DNA from: CAIVAT01 sp964473485
GTDB lineage: Bacteria; Bacteroidota; Bacteroidia; Bacteroidales; FEN-979
Reading direction: 5' to 3'
Assembly: GCA_964473485.1 (NCBI GenBank)
Contig: CAYYPH010000012.1
Coordinates: 1-64,000, forward strand
DNA length: 64,000 bases
Each line of letters opens with the position of its first letter. Within the stretch, counting starts at the first letter, position 1. The notes beneath the pieces were generated by a model. That model saw only the letters and a list, made by a program, of their open reading frames with translations. It was not told where the DNA came from and searched no databases. Made by a program: the position numbers and the translations under genes. Positions 46,584 through 54,821 of this stretch are shown here, piece after piece.

Positions 46584-47171
46584 TTATTCCGCCCTGATCT
46601 CGAACATGTAATCGATCATCTCAAGTCCGACGGCATCAAGGATCGTCTCGATCTGGTCGGTGTGCGCGGCATCGGGACCCAGCAACGCATCCTTGACCAG
46701 GAAGGCCTTGTAATCATAATTGGCGGCATCCGTGTAAGTGGCGAGCACACAACCCACCGAGCTCAATCCGCACATGAAAAGGGTGTTGATCCCCTTCTCT
46801 TTGAGCAGTTTGTCAAGGTCTGTCTTGTTAAACGCACTGCCGTAAGTCTTCACGATCTTCGGGTCGGTATCCAGGACCTTCAGGGTATCGGCAAACTGGA
46901 ATCCGGGATCCTCCGGCTTCGGCCCCCACTTATCGCTGGTGTGGTAAACCCTGATAACCGGCAAACCGTATTGCCGGAAGACCCAGATCGACCAGTTCAT
47001 CATCATCAGGGCCTTGTCCTGGTCCTCCTTCGACATCATCGGGAGAAACTGTTTTTGTACGTCAATAACCAGCAACGCCGGCTTCATCACGGTCTTTTCC
47101 GGCTTCTCATCCTGCGCGAAGAGAACCACCCCGCAAAAAACCAAAACAATGGTAATCAACATCTTTTTCAT
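46584..47171 (-). CDS. Secreted isochorismatase-like cysteine hydrolase
   Basis: A 195-residue protein with signal peptide MKKMLITIVLVFCGVVLFAQ, so periplasmic or exported; most family members are cytosolic. The catalytic triad is visible: Asp in LLVIDVQKQF, Lys in IVKTYGSAF, Cys in GLSSVGCVLAT, the last with the family's cis-peptide context. Substrates of this family are amides, nicotinamide or isochorismate. No neighbouring pathway gene identifies the substrate. Flanked by TTTTGA-type tracts on its 5' side. Confidence 0.85.
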   Translation of the reverse strand: MKKMLITIVLVFCGVVLFAQDEKPEKTVMKPALLVIDVQKQFLPMMSKEDQDKALMMMNWSIWVFRQYGLPVIRVYHTSDKWGPKPEDPGFQFADTLKVLDTDPKIVKTYGSAFNKTDLDKLLKEKGINTLFMCGLSSVGCVLATYTDAANYDYKAFLVKDALLGPDAAHTDQIETILDAVGLEMIDYMFEIRAE

Positions 47172-47267
47172 ACTGAACCTTTTTAGTTATTTAATTGATC
47201 TATTGTACTTTTACCCTATTGCCTATTGCCTGATTTTGAACCGGAGCGAAGCGGAGCTCGGCGGAGC

Positions 47268-47346
47268 CAATTTTGACATTTGAATTTTGAACTTTGAATT
47301 TGATTTTTGATTTTGCATTTTGCATTTTGACTTTGCATTTTGACTT
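47268..47346. repeat. TTTTGA/TTTGCA-type tract
   Basis: Short imperfect heptamers (TTTTGACATTTGAATTTTGA, then TTTTGCATTTTGCATTTTGA and similar) fill the gap upstream of the isochorismatase-like gene and downstream of rtcB. Same family as 15356-15394. Confidence 0.7.
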
Positions 47347-47353
47347 TTACCAT

Positions 47354-48535
47354 TCATTTTCCCGGTCCCTTTATAACCGCCATCGGCCTCAGCTCCACCA
47401 GCACCTTCACCAGGTCGGTCTGCATGGCCATGACGGTGTCGATGTCCTTGTAAGCGGAGGCAGCCTCTTCCAGGTCGCCGCGCGAATGGATGGAATGGAT
47501 GATGCCAAGCTGATCGAGGCGTTTCTTTTCCATGTCAAGGTCGAGGGAACGGATCGCCTCGTTGCGGCTCATGATGCGGCCGGCGCCGTGCGAGCAACTG
47601 TTAAAGCTATCCGGGTTGCCGAGCCCCTCGACGATGTATGAACTGGTACCCTGGCTCCCCGGGATGATCCCTGTCTCCCCTGTCCTGGCGGAAGTTGCAC
47701 CCTTGCGATGAACGATGACCTCCCTCCCGAAGTGCTCCTCCACTGCGGCATAGTTATGAGCGATGTTCACTGGCCCGCCGGTCTCGAAACCCTGGAGGTG
47801 GTCGCCAAACACTTCGAGGATCCTGGAAAGCATCAGGTTCCTGTTGGCCAGCGCGAACTCCACACAGTAGCTCATCTCCCTGAAATAGACCTGCGCCTCG
47901 GGCGTTTCCATGGGCAGGTAGGCCAGGTCGGCCTTCGGGTTCACCGGCGATTTCCACTGTTCGTTCAGCTTTTTGGCGAGCCTGTTGTGGTGTTCGGCCA
48001 CCTTCAGCCCGATGTTGCGGCTTCCCGAATGGACCATGATCCAGACCCCGCCGGTGCTGTCTTTCTGTATCTCGATGAAATGATTCCCTCCGCCTAAGGT
48101 GCCAACCTGGCGGAGTGCCGAAGCGTACTCCTGGCGTACGACCGGCATGTTTTCGAAATCATAACCGGCCGGCATCAGCGATTCCTCCTGCGCTTTTTTA
48201 TGGTGGTCGAATCCCACCGGGATCCTCTTCCGGATGTCATCCAGGAGTTCCTGCAGTTTATTCCGTGACAGCGCTTCGGCAAAAAGGTTGGTCTTTACAG
48301 CAATCATCCCGCAACCGATATCGACCCCTACGGCGTTCGGCACAATGGTATCCATGGCAGCCATTACGCCGCCGATAGGCATCCCGAAGCCCTGGTGCGC
48401 ATCGGGCATCAGGCATATGTGGCTGAAAACAAACGGAAGGTTGGCCAGGTTTCGCGCCTGCACGAGCGTGCCCTCATCGGCATCGCGGAGCCAGAGCTTA
48501 ATGGGAAAACGTTCGGTGGTCAATTGTTGTTCCAT
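47354..48535 (-). CDS. rtcB: RtcB-family RNA ligase
   Basis: A 393-residue protein that joins RNA 2',3'-cyclic phosphate or 3'-phosphate ends to 5'-OH ends with GTP and Mn2+. Family motifs: LMPDAHQGFGMPIGGV, NAVGVDIGCGM (Asp and Cys metal ligands), GTLGGGNHFIEI (Asn/His), VHSGSRNIG, and SCSHGAGRIMSRNEA, with the His that is guanylylated. Length fits the short bacterial form. Not preceded by an archease or an rtcR regulator here. No obvious operon partner. Confidence 0.95.
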   Translation of the reverse strand: MEQQLTTERFPIKLWLRDADEGTLVQARNLANLPFVFSHICLMPDAHQGFGMPIGGVMAAMDTIVPNAVGVDIGCGMIAVKTNLFAEALSRNKLQELLDDIRKRIPVGFDHHKKAQEESLMPAGYDFENMPVVRQEYASALRQVGTLGGGNHFIEIQKDSTGGVWIMVHSGSRNIGLKVAEHHNRLAKKLNEQWKSPVNPKADLAYLPMETPEAQVYFREMSYCVEFALANRNLMLSRILEVFGDHLQGFETGGPVNIAHNYAAVEEHFGREVIVHRKGATSARTGETGIIPGSQGTSSYIVEGLGNPDSFNSCSHGAGRIMSRNEAIRSLDLDMEKKRLDQLGIIHSIHSRGDLEEAASAYKDIDTVMAMQTDLVKVLVELRPMAVIKGPGK

Positions 48536-48642
48536 GATCCCCGGATAACCTCATGAAACAATTTGTTCTGCCTGACTGTTCATCGGTTTTTCATTCCACA
48601 CCAAATATAAGAAAATCATGAATCCCTTCCTGGAATGAATGC

Positions 48643-49149
48643 TTAAAACAGTCCGATAAAAAAATAAACTCCGGCCACGATGGAATAGGCGAGCTTCATA
48701 AAAGTGCCGGCAAGGAAACCAAGGAATGACCCGAATGCGGCCTTGAGTGCCTGGTCGGAGCTTTTCCCGGATGATGTCTCTCCGATATAGGCGCCAATGA
48801 ATGGTCCGAGGATGATCCCTAACAACCCGAAGGGCCCGAGCACAATACCCAGGGCGGGCATCACAAACACCCCGATGATGAGCCCGATGGTACTGCCCCG
48901 GACCCCCTGTTTTGAACCTCCGAATTTTTTGGTGCCATAAACCGGAACGACATAATCAAGAACGGAGACCAGTGCCATGATCAAACCCATGATCACCAGA
49001 AACCGGACCGTGAAGGGCGGATTCTCCGTGAGCTGGAGCATCACCAGTGCAATGAAGCTCAGCGGTGGACCCGGCAATCCAGGGACCACGGCGCCAACCA
49101 GGCCGGCCAGTAGCAGGATTATACCGATAGTGATGAATAACCAGTCCAT
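48643..49149 (-). CDS. DUF456 family membrane protein
   Basis: A 168-residue protein from ATG 49149, with an N-terminal helix MDWLFITIGIILLLAGLVGA, the family motif VVPGLPGPPLSFIALV, and further helices with Gly-rich turns (GFLAGTFMKLAYSIVAGVYF). About five membrane segments. Function of the family unknown. Confidence 0.85.
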   Translation of the reverse strand: MDWLFITIGIILLLAGLVGAVVPGLPGPPLSFIALVMLQLTENPPFTVRFLVIMGLIMALVSVLDYVVPVYGTKKFGGSKQGVRGSTIGLIIGVFVMPALGIVLGPFGLLGIILGPFIGAYIGETSSGKSSDQALKAAFGSFLGFLAGTFMKLAYSIVAGVYFFIGLF

Positions 49150-49232
49150 AGGTAAGCACAAATATAAACAAAGGACACGTTTGATGGCGCCACGAATTCC
49201 TGTCATTTCGCGACAGATGATAAGATTTTTTG

Positions 49233-49240
49233 TAATTTTG
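49233..49240 (+). promoter_or_regulatory. TAnnTTTG -7 box
   Basis: TAATTTTG fits the Bacteroidetes -7 consensus, 53 bases before ATG 49293. The predicted transcript start near 49247 leaves room for either ATG 49254 or 49293. Confidence 0.4.
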
Positions 49241-49292
49241 ACGAAACGGCAAGATGAATAAAAAGAAATTTGATTGCGTGGAATTGTTGATC

Positions 49293-49886
49293 ATGAAAAA
49301 ACTCCTGACACTTATAACCCTGGTTGTATTGCTGCAACCCGTTCTTCAGGCACAGACAACCTGGAAATCACCTCAATACAAGGCTGAACCCGTTCGCAAG
49401 GTCATGATCCTGGCCAAAGTAACCGATGTCGCCGCCCGGAAGCAGCTCGAGGATTATACGGTACAGCTGCTCAAAGACAAAGGGATCGATGCAGTGGCAG
49501 CTTACGCACACCTGGCACGGACCCATTTCCCCACCCGCGAGGCCTTCCTGGCCTATGCTGACTCCATCAGTGTCGACGCCCTGCTGGTGTATGCCGTGGA
49601 AGATGCCGAACAGGTGGCCGAGCAGAAACCGACCGTGAGCGTTGGCGTCGGCGTCGGCATGTACGGTGGGTACATGGGTGCCAGTGCACCCATTGCCGGC
49701 GGTACCCAGGTGGTCACACTCGTCAGCATGAGCGGAAAGTTTTACACCCGGAACGCCACAGGGGTTCAGTGGCTCATCACCCTCAGCGGAAAACTCGACG
49801 GCCCCACCGACAAACTGGCCTACTCGTTTGCTCGTTCCACCACGAAAGCCATGCTGAAGGAAAGGTTGTTCCTTCCGGCCAGATAA
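49293..49886 (+). CDS. Exported protein of unknown function
   Basis: A 197-residue protein. ATG 49293 gives the signal peptide MKKLLTLITLVVLLQPVLQAQ; an in-frame ATG at 49254 adds 13 residues. The mature part has an alpha/beta pattern (VRKVMILAKVTDVAARKQLEDY; VDALLVYAVED) and a Gly/Val-rich stretch (VSVGVGVGMYGGYMGASAP) that resembles a lipoprotein-like assembly domain. I do not recognise the family. A hairpin follows at 49994. Confidence 0.75.
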   Translation: MKKLLTLITLVVLLQPVLQAQTTWKSPQYKAEPVRKVMILAKVTDVAARKQLEDYTVQLLKDKGIDAVAAYAHLARTHFPTREAFLAYADSISVDALLVYAVEDAEQVAEQKPTVSVGVGVGMYGGYMGASAPIAGGTQVVTLVSMSGKFYTRNATGVQWLITLSGKLDGPTDKLAYSFARSTTKAMLKERLFLPAR

Positions 49887-49993
49887 ACGGATACAAACTT
49901 CTGTTCAATCGAACTGACAACCTGAAATAATGTTAACCGGAATAGTGGTTTGACTTCGAAATAATCTCCCATTCTGATTGGAATAATATTCCC

Positions 49994-50022
49994 GGCCAGT
50001 CATCTCTTTCATGACCGGCCGT
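49994..50022 (+). terminator. Stem-loop between the exported gene and the efflux operon
   Basis: CGGCCAGTCAT and ATGACCGGCCG form an 11-bp stem with one mismatch around a 7-base loop, about 108 bases after the 49886 stop. It is a strong GC-rich hairpin without a long T-run. Confidence 0.5.
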
Positions 50023-50061
50023 GCCATCAATTTGCACCACCATGAAAAAAAATTTCAAGGA

Positions 50062-50095
50062 TTTGTCGGAGGTAAAATAAAATGTTCTAATTTTG
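50062..50095 (+). promoter_or_regulatory. Promoter of the tetR-efflux operon
   Basis: TTTG (50062-50065) and TAATTTTG (50088-50095, an exact TAnnTTTG) are separated by 22 bases, close to the Bacteroidetes arrangement of -33 and -7. The predicted start lies just before the palindromic operators at 50104-50151. Confidence 0.5.
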
Positions 50096-50103
50096 ACCAC
50101 CTG

Positions 50104-50151
50104 GTTAAACTAATTGTTTAATCTTTATGGTTAAACCGATTTGTTAAACCA
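50104..50151 (+). promoter_or_regulatory. Palindromic TetR-type operators
   Basis: Two dyads lie in tandem: TTAAACTAATTGTTTAA (50105-50121, perfect 6-bp arms) and TGGTTAAACCGATTTGTTAA followed by ACCA (50128-50151, 9-bp arms with one mismatch). All share the GGTTAAAC core. They lie between the promoter and the tetR ATG, the right place for autorepression. Confidence 0.6.
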
Positions 50152-50165
50152 AAGAAACAAAACCC

Positions 50166-50840
50166 ATGGCTGAGCACGATAAACAAACCGAGGACAAGAT
50201 CTTTGAAGCGGCCACCGAAGTATTCATCGAAAAGGGAATGGACGGGGCCCGGATGCAGGACATTGCCGACCGGGCCGGCATGAACAAGTCGCTGCTGCAC
50301 TATTACTACCGGTCGAAAGACCGTTTATTCGACGCCGTATTCGAAATGATCGCCATGAAAATGCTGAAAAAGTTCGCACCCGTATTCGACGCCAATGTGA
50401 CGTTCGAAGAGAAGATCAGGTTCTTTTTCCGCGAACATATCTCCTTCCTCCAGAAAAATCCACGGCTTCCGGCCTTCCTGCTGAATGAGATCAACAGGAA
50501 CCCGGAAAGGATCAGAAAATTCGTTTCGACCATTGATTTCAACAGTTTCTGGACGTTGCTTTACAACCAGCACCAGGAGGAGCTCGACCAATACCGCATC
50601 ACCCAGGAGAATATTCCGCAGGTGATGACCACCCTGGTATCCATGAGCGTCTTTCCCTTTGCGGCACGGGTGCTTTTCAGGGAGATCCTTGCCAAACAGG
50701 GGGTAAAATTCGATGATTACCTCGAGGAACGAAAAAACTTCGCGGCCGAATTCGCCATCAGCGCCTTGAAAAACATGAACCGGCCCACAATTGAAGATGA
50801 ATCCAAAACCCAGCAACATGATAAAAAAAAGAAAAAGTGA
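50166..50840 (+). CDS. TetR/AcrR-family repressor
   Basis: A 224-residue regulator. The N-terminal helix-turn-helix is typical (KIFEAATEVFIEKGMDGARMQDIADRAGMNKSLLHYYYRSKDRLF). The C-terminal ligand domain is helical and ends in a lysine-rich tail (TQQHDKKKKK). First gene of a seven-gene rightward operon that encodes an efflux system. It should repress its own operon by binding the upstream GTTAAAC palindromes until an effector binds. The start of the next gene overlaps its end by 23 bases. Confidence 0.93.
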   Translation: MAEHDKQTEDKIFEAATEVFIEKGMDGARMQDIADRAGMNKSLLHYYYRSKDRLFDAVFEMIAMKMLKKFAPVFDANVTFEEKIRFFFREHISFLQKNPRLPAFLLNEINRNPERIRKFVSTIDFNSFWTLLYNQHQEELDQYRITQENIPQVMTTLVSMSVFPFAARVLFREILAKQGVKFDDYLEERKNFAAEFAISALKNMNRPTIEDESKTQQHDKKKKK

Positions 50841-52125
50841 CCCGAGATGGTTTAAAGCCTGGCTGAACCTTCTCCCGGTCGTCGTTTCACTGATCCCCTT
50901 CACGGGTGTCGTCGCCCAGCAGGCGGCAGTGCTCACCATCGACAGCTGCTATGCCCGGGCTGAGCGTAATTACCCGATGATCAAACAATACGACCTGATT
51001 GAAAAATCGAAGGAGTACACAATCTCTAACGCCAACAAGGCCTGGTTCCCGCACATCAGCATCACCGGTATCGGGGCTTACATCATCAGTGGACTGCCAA
51101 CCATCAGCATGCCCAACAGCCCGCCCCCGGAAAAAAAGGACTTTCAGTTCATCGGCATCGGCCAGCTCAACCAGACGATCTGGGACGGGGGAGCGACCCG
51201 CAGCCAGAAGGAGGTGGCGAAAGCAAGCGCCGCAGCCGACAAGGCATCGGTGGATGTGGCCATGTTCGAGCTCCGCGAGCGGATCAACCAGCTCTTCTTC
51301 GGGATCCTGGTGATCGACGCCCAGATGGAACAGTTAGACATCCTGGTGGCCAACCTTACCCGCAGCCTCAACAGCGCGAAGCTGACATCGGAAAACGGGC
51401 TGGCCTACCAGTCGGATGTGGACGAAGTGAAAGCCGAACTGCTGAACGTAAAACAAAGGAAAATAGAATTTCTTTACGCCCGCAAAGGATTCACCGACAT
51501 GCTCTCGTTCATGACCGCGACGACACTGAATGAGACCAGTCAACTGGAAAAGCCGGTCGCGACCGAAAATTACCTTTCGCTGACCAACCGCCGGCCCGAA
51601 CTGAACCTGTATACCAGCCAGCTCCGCCTGGTCGACGCCTCCTCCTCGTTCGACATGGTAGCGGTGATGCCCAAGTTCGGCGTGATGGCAGCCGGGATCC
51701 TGATCGAACCCGGTATCGCATTCGGCACCGAGACCATGAATTCGCTGGCCATCGCCGGGCTTAGCCTGTCGTGGAACACTTCAGGGCTCTACAAGCTCTC
51801 GAAGAACAACAAGCTCAACCAGATCAGGCAGGACAAAATCAGCAACCAGCAGGAAACCTTCCTGTTCAATAACGCGCTGCAACTGAAACAGGGTTCCAAC
51901 GAAATTGAAAAACAACTGGAGATCATTAAAAACGATGATGAGATCGTCATGCTGAAAAGCAGGATCAGGAATGCGTACCAGTTGAAATACGATAACGGCA
52001 TCTGTTCGATGAACGACCTGATCAACTCCATCAACCGGGAGAGCGAAGCGAAGCGGAACCAGGCCCTGCACCAGGTGCAGCTGCTTTCGGGGATTTACAG
52101 TTACAAGGCCAAAACAGGAAATTAA
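50818..52125 (+). CDS. TolC-family outer membrane efflux protein
   Basis: A 435-residue protein. ATG 50818 overlaps the tetR gene and opens MIKKRKSDPRWFKAWLNLLP, a basic signal region; cleavage probably follows GVVAQ. Long coiled-coil helices (for example KEYTISNANKAWFPHISITG; KASAAADKASVDVAMFELRERINQLF; LKLTSENG-type repeats) and barrel strands fit the TolC outer membrane factor fold. It should connect the HlyD and ABC-2 components encoded downstream to the outside. Confidence 0.88.
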   Translation: MIKKRKSDPRWFKAWLNLLPVVVSLIPFTGVVAQQAAVLTIDSCYARAERNYPMIKQYDLIEKSKEYTISNANKAWFPHISITGIGAYIISGLPTISMPNSPPPEKKDFQFIGIGQLNQTIWDGGATRSQKEVAKASAAADKASVDVAMFELRERINQLFFGILVIDAQMEQLDILVANLTRSLNSAKLTSENGLAYQSDVDEVKAELLNVKQRKIEFLYARKGFTDMLSFMTATTLNETSQLEKPVATENYLSLTNRRPELNLYTSQLRLVDASSSFDMVAVMPKFGVMAAGILIEPGIAFGTETMNSLAIAGLSLSWNTSGLYKLSKNNKLNQIRQDKISNQQETFLFNNALQLKQGSNEIEKQLEIIKNDDEIVMLKSRIRNAYQLKYDNGICSMNDLINSINRESEAKRNQALHQVQLLSGIYSYKAKTGN

Positions 52126-52150
52126 TTCAAACCATTAAACATACAAGATT

Positions 52151-53050
52151 ATGAAATTCAGGTTCATTTTATTAGCAGCCATCAGCCTCCTGCTGTTTTC
52201 GTGCAATGACGGCAAACTGAAGTCGGACGCGGCTGGGAATTTTGAAGCAGTGGAGACGATGGTTTCGGCCGAGGCAAACGGGAAGATTCTTTCTTTCACC
52301 CTTACAGAAGGCGAAGTCCTGAAGGCGGGGCAACTGGTCGGATACATCGACAGCACGCAGCTCTACCTCACCAGACTGCAGCTGATGCAAAGCCGCAAGG
52401 CGATCCTCACCGGCCGTCCTGACATCCAGACCCAGCTTGAATCGCTGCAAAAGGAACTGGCCAACGCCATCTCCGACCGGAACCGGATCCAGAACCTGGT
52501 GAAGGGAGAAGTGGCTTCGCAAAAACAGTTAGACGACGCCAGCACACGGGTCGAGGTGCTGCAAGCCCGGATCGATGCGCAGAAAAGCGCCCTGAGCACC
52601 AGCTCCAACACGCTGACCGAGCAGGGGGGCACCGTTGAGGTTCAGCTGGCCCAGGTTGAAGACCAGCTGCGAAAGTGCAGGATCATAAACCCGGTGGCAG
52701 GGACGGTTCTTGTAAAATATGTGGAACCCTTCGAGATGACCACTCAGGGCAGGCCGCTCTATAAGATCGCCGATCTCGACAATCTGTACATCCGGATCTA
52801 TGTGAGCGAGACCCAGCTCTCGCAGATCAAACTTGGTCAAAAGGTTGACGTGCTCATCGACGCCGATCGCAAGGAGTTTAAAAAGTATGAGGGAACCATC
52901 AGCTGGATCTCCTCCAAGGCAGAATTCACCCCGAAGATCATCCAGACCAAGGAGGAACGGGTGACCCTCGTTTACGCGGTCAAGGTACTGGTAAAGAACG
53001 ACGGCTATCTCAAGATCGGGATGCCGGGTGAAGTTAACTTCGTACAATAG
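52151..53050 (+). CDS. HlyD-type periplasmic adaptor lipoprotein
   Basis: A 299-residue membrane fusion protein. The signal peptide MKFRFILLAAISLLLFSC ends in a lipobox Cys, so it is anchored as a lipoprotein. Biotinyl-lipoyl-like halves (VSAEANGKILSFTLTEGEVLKAGQLVGYID and INPVAGTVLVKYVEPFEMTTQG) flank an alpha-helical hairpin. Beta-barrel region LYIRIYVSETQLSQIKLGQKV. It lies between the TolC and ABC genes and should bridge inner and outer membrane parts. It is four bases before the next ATG. Confidence 0.92.
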   Translation: MKFRFILLAAISLLLFSCNDGKLKSDAAGNFEAVETMVSAEANGKILSFTLTEGEVLKAGQLVGYIDSTQLYLTRLQLMQSRKAILTGRPDIQTQLESLQKELANAISDRNRIQNLVKGEVASQKQLDDASTRVEVLQARIDAQKSALSTSSNTLTEQGGTVEVQLAQVEDQLRKCRIINPVAGTVLVKYVEPFEMTTQGRPLYKIADLDNLYIRIYVSETQLSQIKLGQKVDVLIDADRKEFKKYEGTISWISSKAEFTPKIIQTKEERVTLVYAVKVLVKNDGYLKIGMPGEVNFVQ

Positions 53051-53054
53051 CTCC

Positions 53055-53984
53055 ATGGCAAGGAAGTCCATCATTTCGGCCGACCGGTTATCCAAGTCAT
53101 TTGGTGCGGTCAAGGCCCTCCGCGATCTCTCCTTCGAAGTGGGCGAAGGGGAGATATTCGGGTTCATCGGTCCCGACGGTGCGGGCAAGACCACCCTCTT
53201 CAGGATCATCACCACCCTGATGCTTCCCGACCAGGGTAAGGTGACCGTGCTCGGGCTCGACTGTGTGAAGGGATTCCGGGAGCTCCGGAAACACATCGGC
53301 TACATGCCCGGGCGTTTCAGCCTTTACATGGACCTGACGGTGGAAGAGAACCTGAACTTCTACGCCACGGTCTTCGGAACGACGGTGAAGGAAAATTACG
53401 ACCTGATCGCCGACATCTACTCCCACATCGAACCATTTAAAAAACGGCCAGCGGGAAAGCTCTCCGGGGGAATGAAACAAAAACTGGCCCTCTCCTGCGC
53501 GCTGATCCACAAACCGGAACTGCTGGTCCTCGACGAGCCGACCACCGGCGTCGATGCCGTTTCGCGCGCCGAGTTCTGGGAGATGCTTAAAAAACTGAAG
53601 AAACACGACATCACCATCCTGGTATCCACACCATACATGGATGAGGCGATGCAATGCGACCGCGTGGCGCTCATCCAGGAAGGCAGGATCCTTTCGGTAG
53701 ACCAACCGGGAAAGGTTTCGGAGGGTTTCAGCCGGAAACTGTTCAGTGTGCAGTCACCGGAAAAATACAAGCTGATCAAGGCGTTGCGGGAATACCCGCT
53801 GACCCTCACGGCCTACCCCTTTGGCGAATCGGTGCATGTGACCTTCAGGGACGACCGGTTCGACGACACGCTGCGCACCTTCCTGGCCGGCGCAGGCCTT
53901 ACCGAGGTCACCATCGCGGAGACCAAAGCGGGGATCGAGGACCGGTTCCTGGAGCTGATGACCACATCGCACGAAACCGGATGA
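53055..53984 (+). CDS. ABC transporter ATP-binding protein 1
   Basis: A 309-residue ATPase. Walker A GPDGAGKTT, signature LSGGMKQKL, Walker B LLVLDEPTTGVD, and the switch His replaced (STPYMDEAMQCD instead of a H-loop). The C-terminal extension (about 220-309) is typical of drug-exporter CcmA/YbhF-like ATPases. It is one of two tandem ATPases in this operon. Whether the two act as a heterodimer is inferred from their pairing with two permeases. Confidence 0.93.
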   Translation: MARKSIISADRLSKSFGAVKALRDLSFEVGEGEIFGFIGPDGAGKTTLFRIITTLMLPDQGKVTVLGLDCVKGFRELRKHIGYMPGRFSLYMDLTVEENLNFYATVFGTTVKENYDLIADIYSHIEPFKKRPAGKLSGGMKQKLALSCALIHKPELLVLDEPTTGVDAVSRAEFWEMLKKLKKHDITILVSTPYMDEAMQCDRVALIQEGRILSVDQPGKVSEGFSRKLFSVQSPEKYKLIKALREYPLTLTAYPFGESVHVTFRDDRFDDTLRTFLAGAGLTEVTIAETKAGIEDRFLELMTTSHETG

Positions 53985-54083
53985 CTCCCCTCCTCCGCTT
54001 GCTCCCCCGGTACAATGGGGGTGGCAGGCGGTAACAGGACCTTCATCCGCGAGAAAGAGTAAGTGAATGGAAAAAGCGACAAC

Positions 54084-54818
54084 ATGAACGAAAAAGTGAT
54101 ATCCGTACATAACCTGGTGAAGAAGTTCGGGAGCTTCGTGGCCAACGACCACCTCAGCTTCGAGGTCTACAAAGGGGAGATCTTCGGGTTCCTGGGGGCC
54201 AACGGGGCCGGGAAGACCACGGCGATCCGGATCCTTTCGGGACTCTCGCGTCCCACCTCGGGGGAGGTGATGGTGGCCGGGTTCGATGCGCATAAGCAGC
54301 CCGAGCAGATCAAGAAGAACATCGGCTACATGTGCCAGAAGTTCTCCCTTTACGAAGACCTGACCGTGAAGGAGAACATCATGCTTTACGGCGGCATTTA
54401 CGGCATGAAAAAGCAGCTGATCCGCGAACGGACGAAGAGCCTGCTGGAGCGGCTCCGGTTCGAAGAGTACGGCGACCGGCTGATCGCAGCCCTCCCGCTG
54501 GGACTGAAGCAAAAGCTGGCCTTTTCGGTGGCAATCCTCCACGAGCCCAGGATCGTCTTTCTCGATGAACCCACCGGGGGCGTCGATCCCATCACCCGCC
54601 GCCAGTTCTGGGAGATGATCTACGAAACGGCCGCCCGCGGCATCACGGTCTTCGTAACCACCCACTACATGGACGAGGCGGAGTATTGCGACCGTGTATC
54701 CATCATGAACGAAGGGAAGATCCAGGCGTTGGACACCCCTGCCGGGCTGAAAAAGAAATACCAGGCCAGTTCGATCGAAGAAGTATTCATCAGCATCGCA
54801 CGCCCCGTAAAAAACTGA
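54084..54818 (+). CDS. ABC transporter ATP-binding protein 2
   Basis: A 244-residue ATPase. Walker A GANGAGKTT, Walker B IVFLDEPTGGVDP, and H-loop VTTHYMDEAEYCD are intact, but the signature is LPLGLKQKL rather than LSGGQ. That variant is common for the second ATPase of YbhF-type systems. ATG 54084 is favoured over 54063. The 99-base gap before it contains a short CCCCC/GGGGG stem-loop. Confidence 0.92.
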   Translation: MNEKVISVHNLVKKFGSFVANDHLSFEVYKGEIFGFLGANGAGKTTAIRILSGLSRPTSGEVMVAGFDAHKQPEQIKKNIGYMCQKFSLYEDLTVKENIMLYGGIYGMKKQLIRERTKSLLERLRFEEYGDRLIAALPLGLKQKLAFSVAILHEPRIVFLDEPTGGVDPITRRQFWEMIYETAARGITVFVTTHYMDEAEYCDRVSIMNEGKIQALDTPAGLKKKYQASSIEEVFISIARPVKN

Positions 54819-54821
54819 CCC

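Noticed and set aside
46443..47186. Rightward 247-codon frame over the isochorismatase-like gene
   Set aside because: The opposite strand has an intact Asp-Lys-Cys hydrolase with a signal peptide, so this frame is a shadow.
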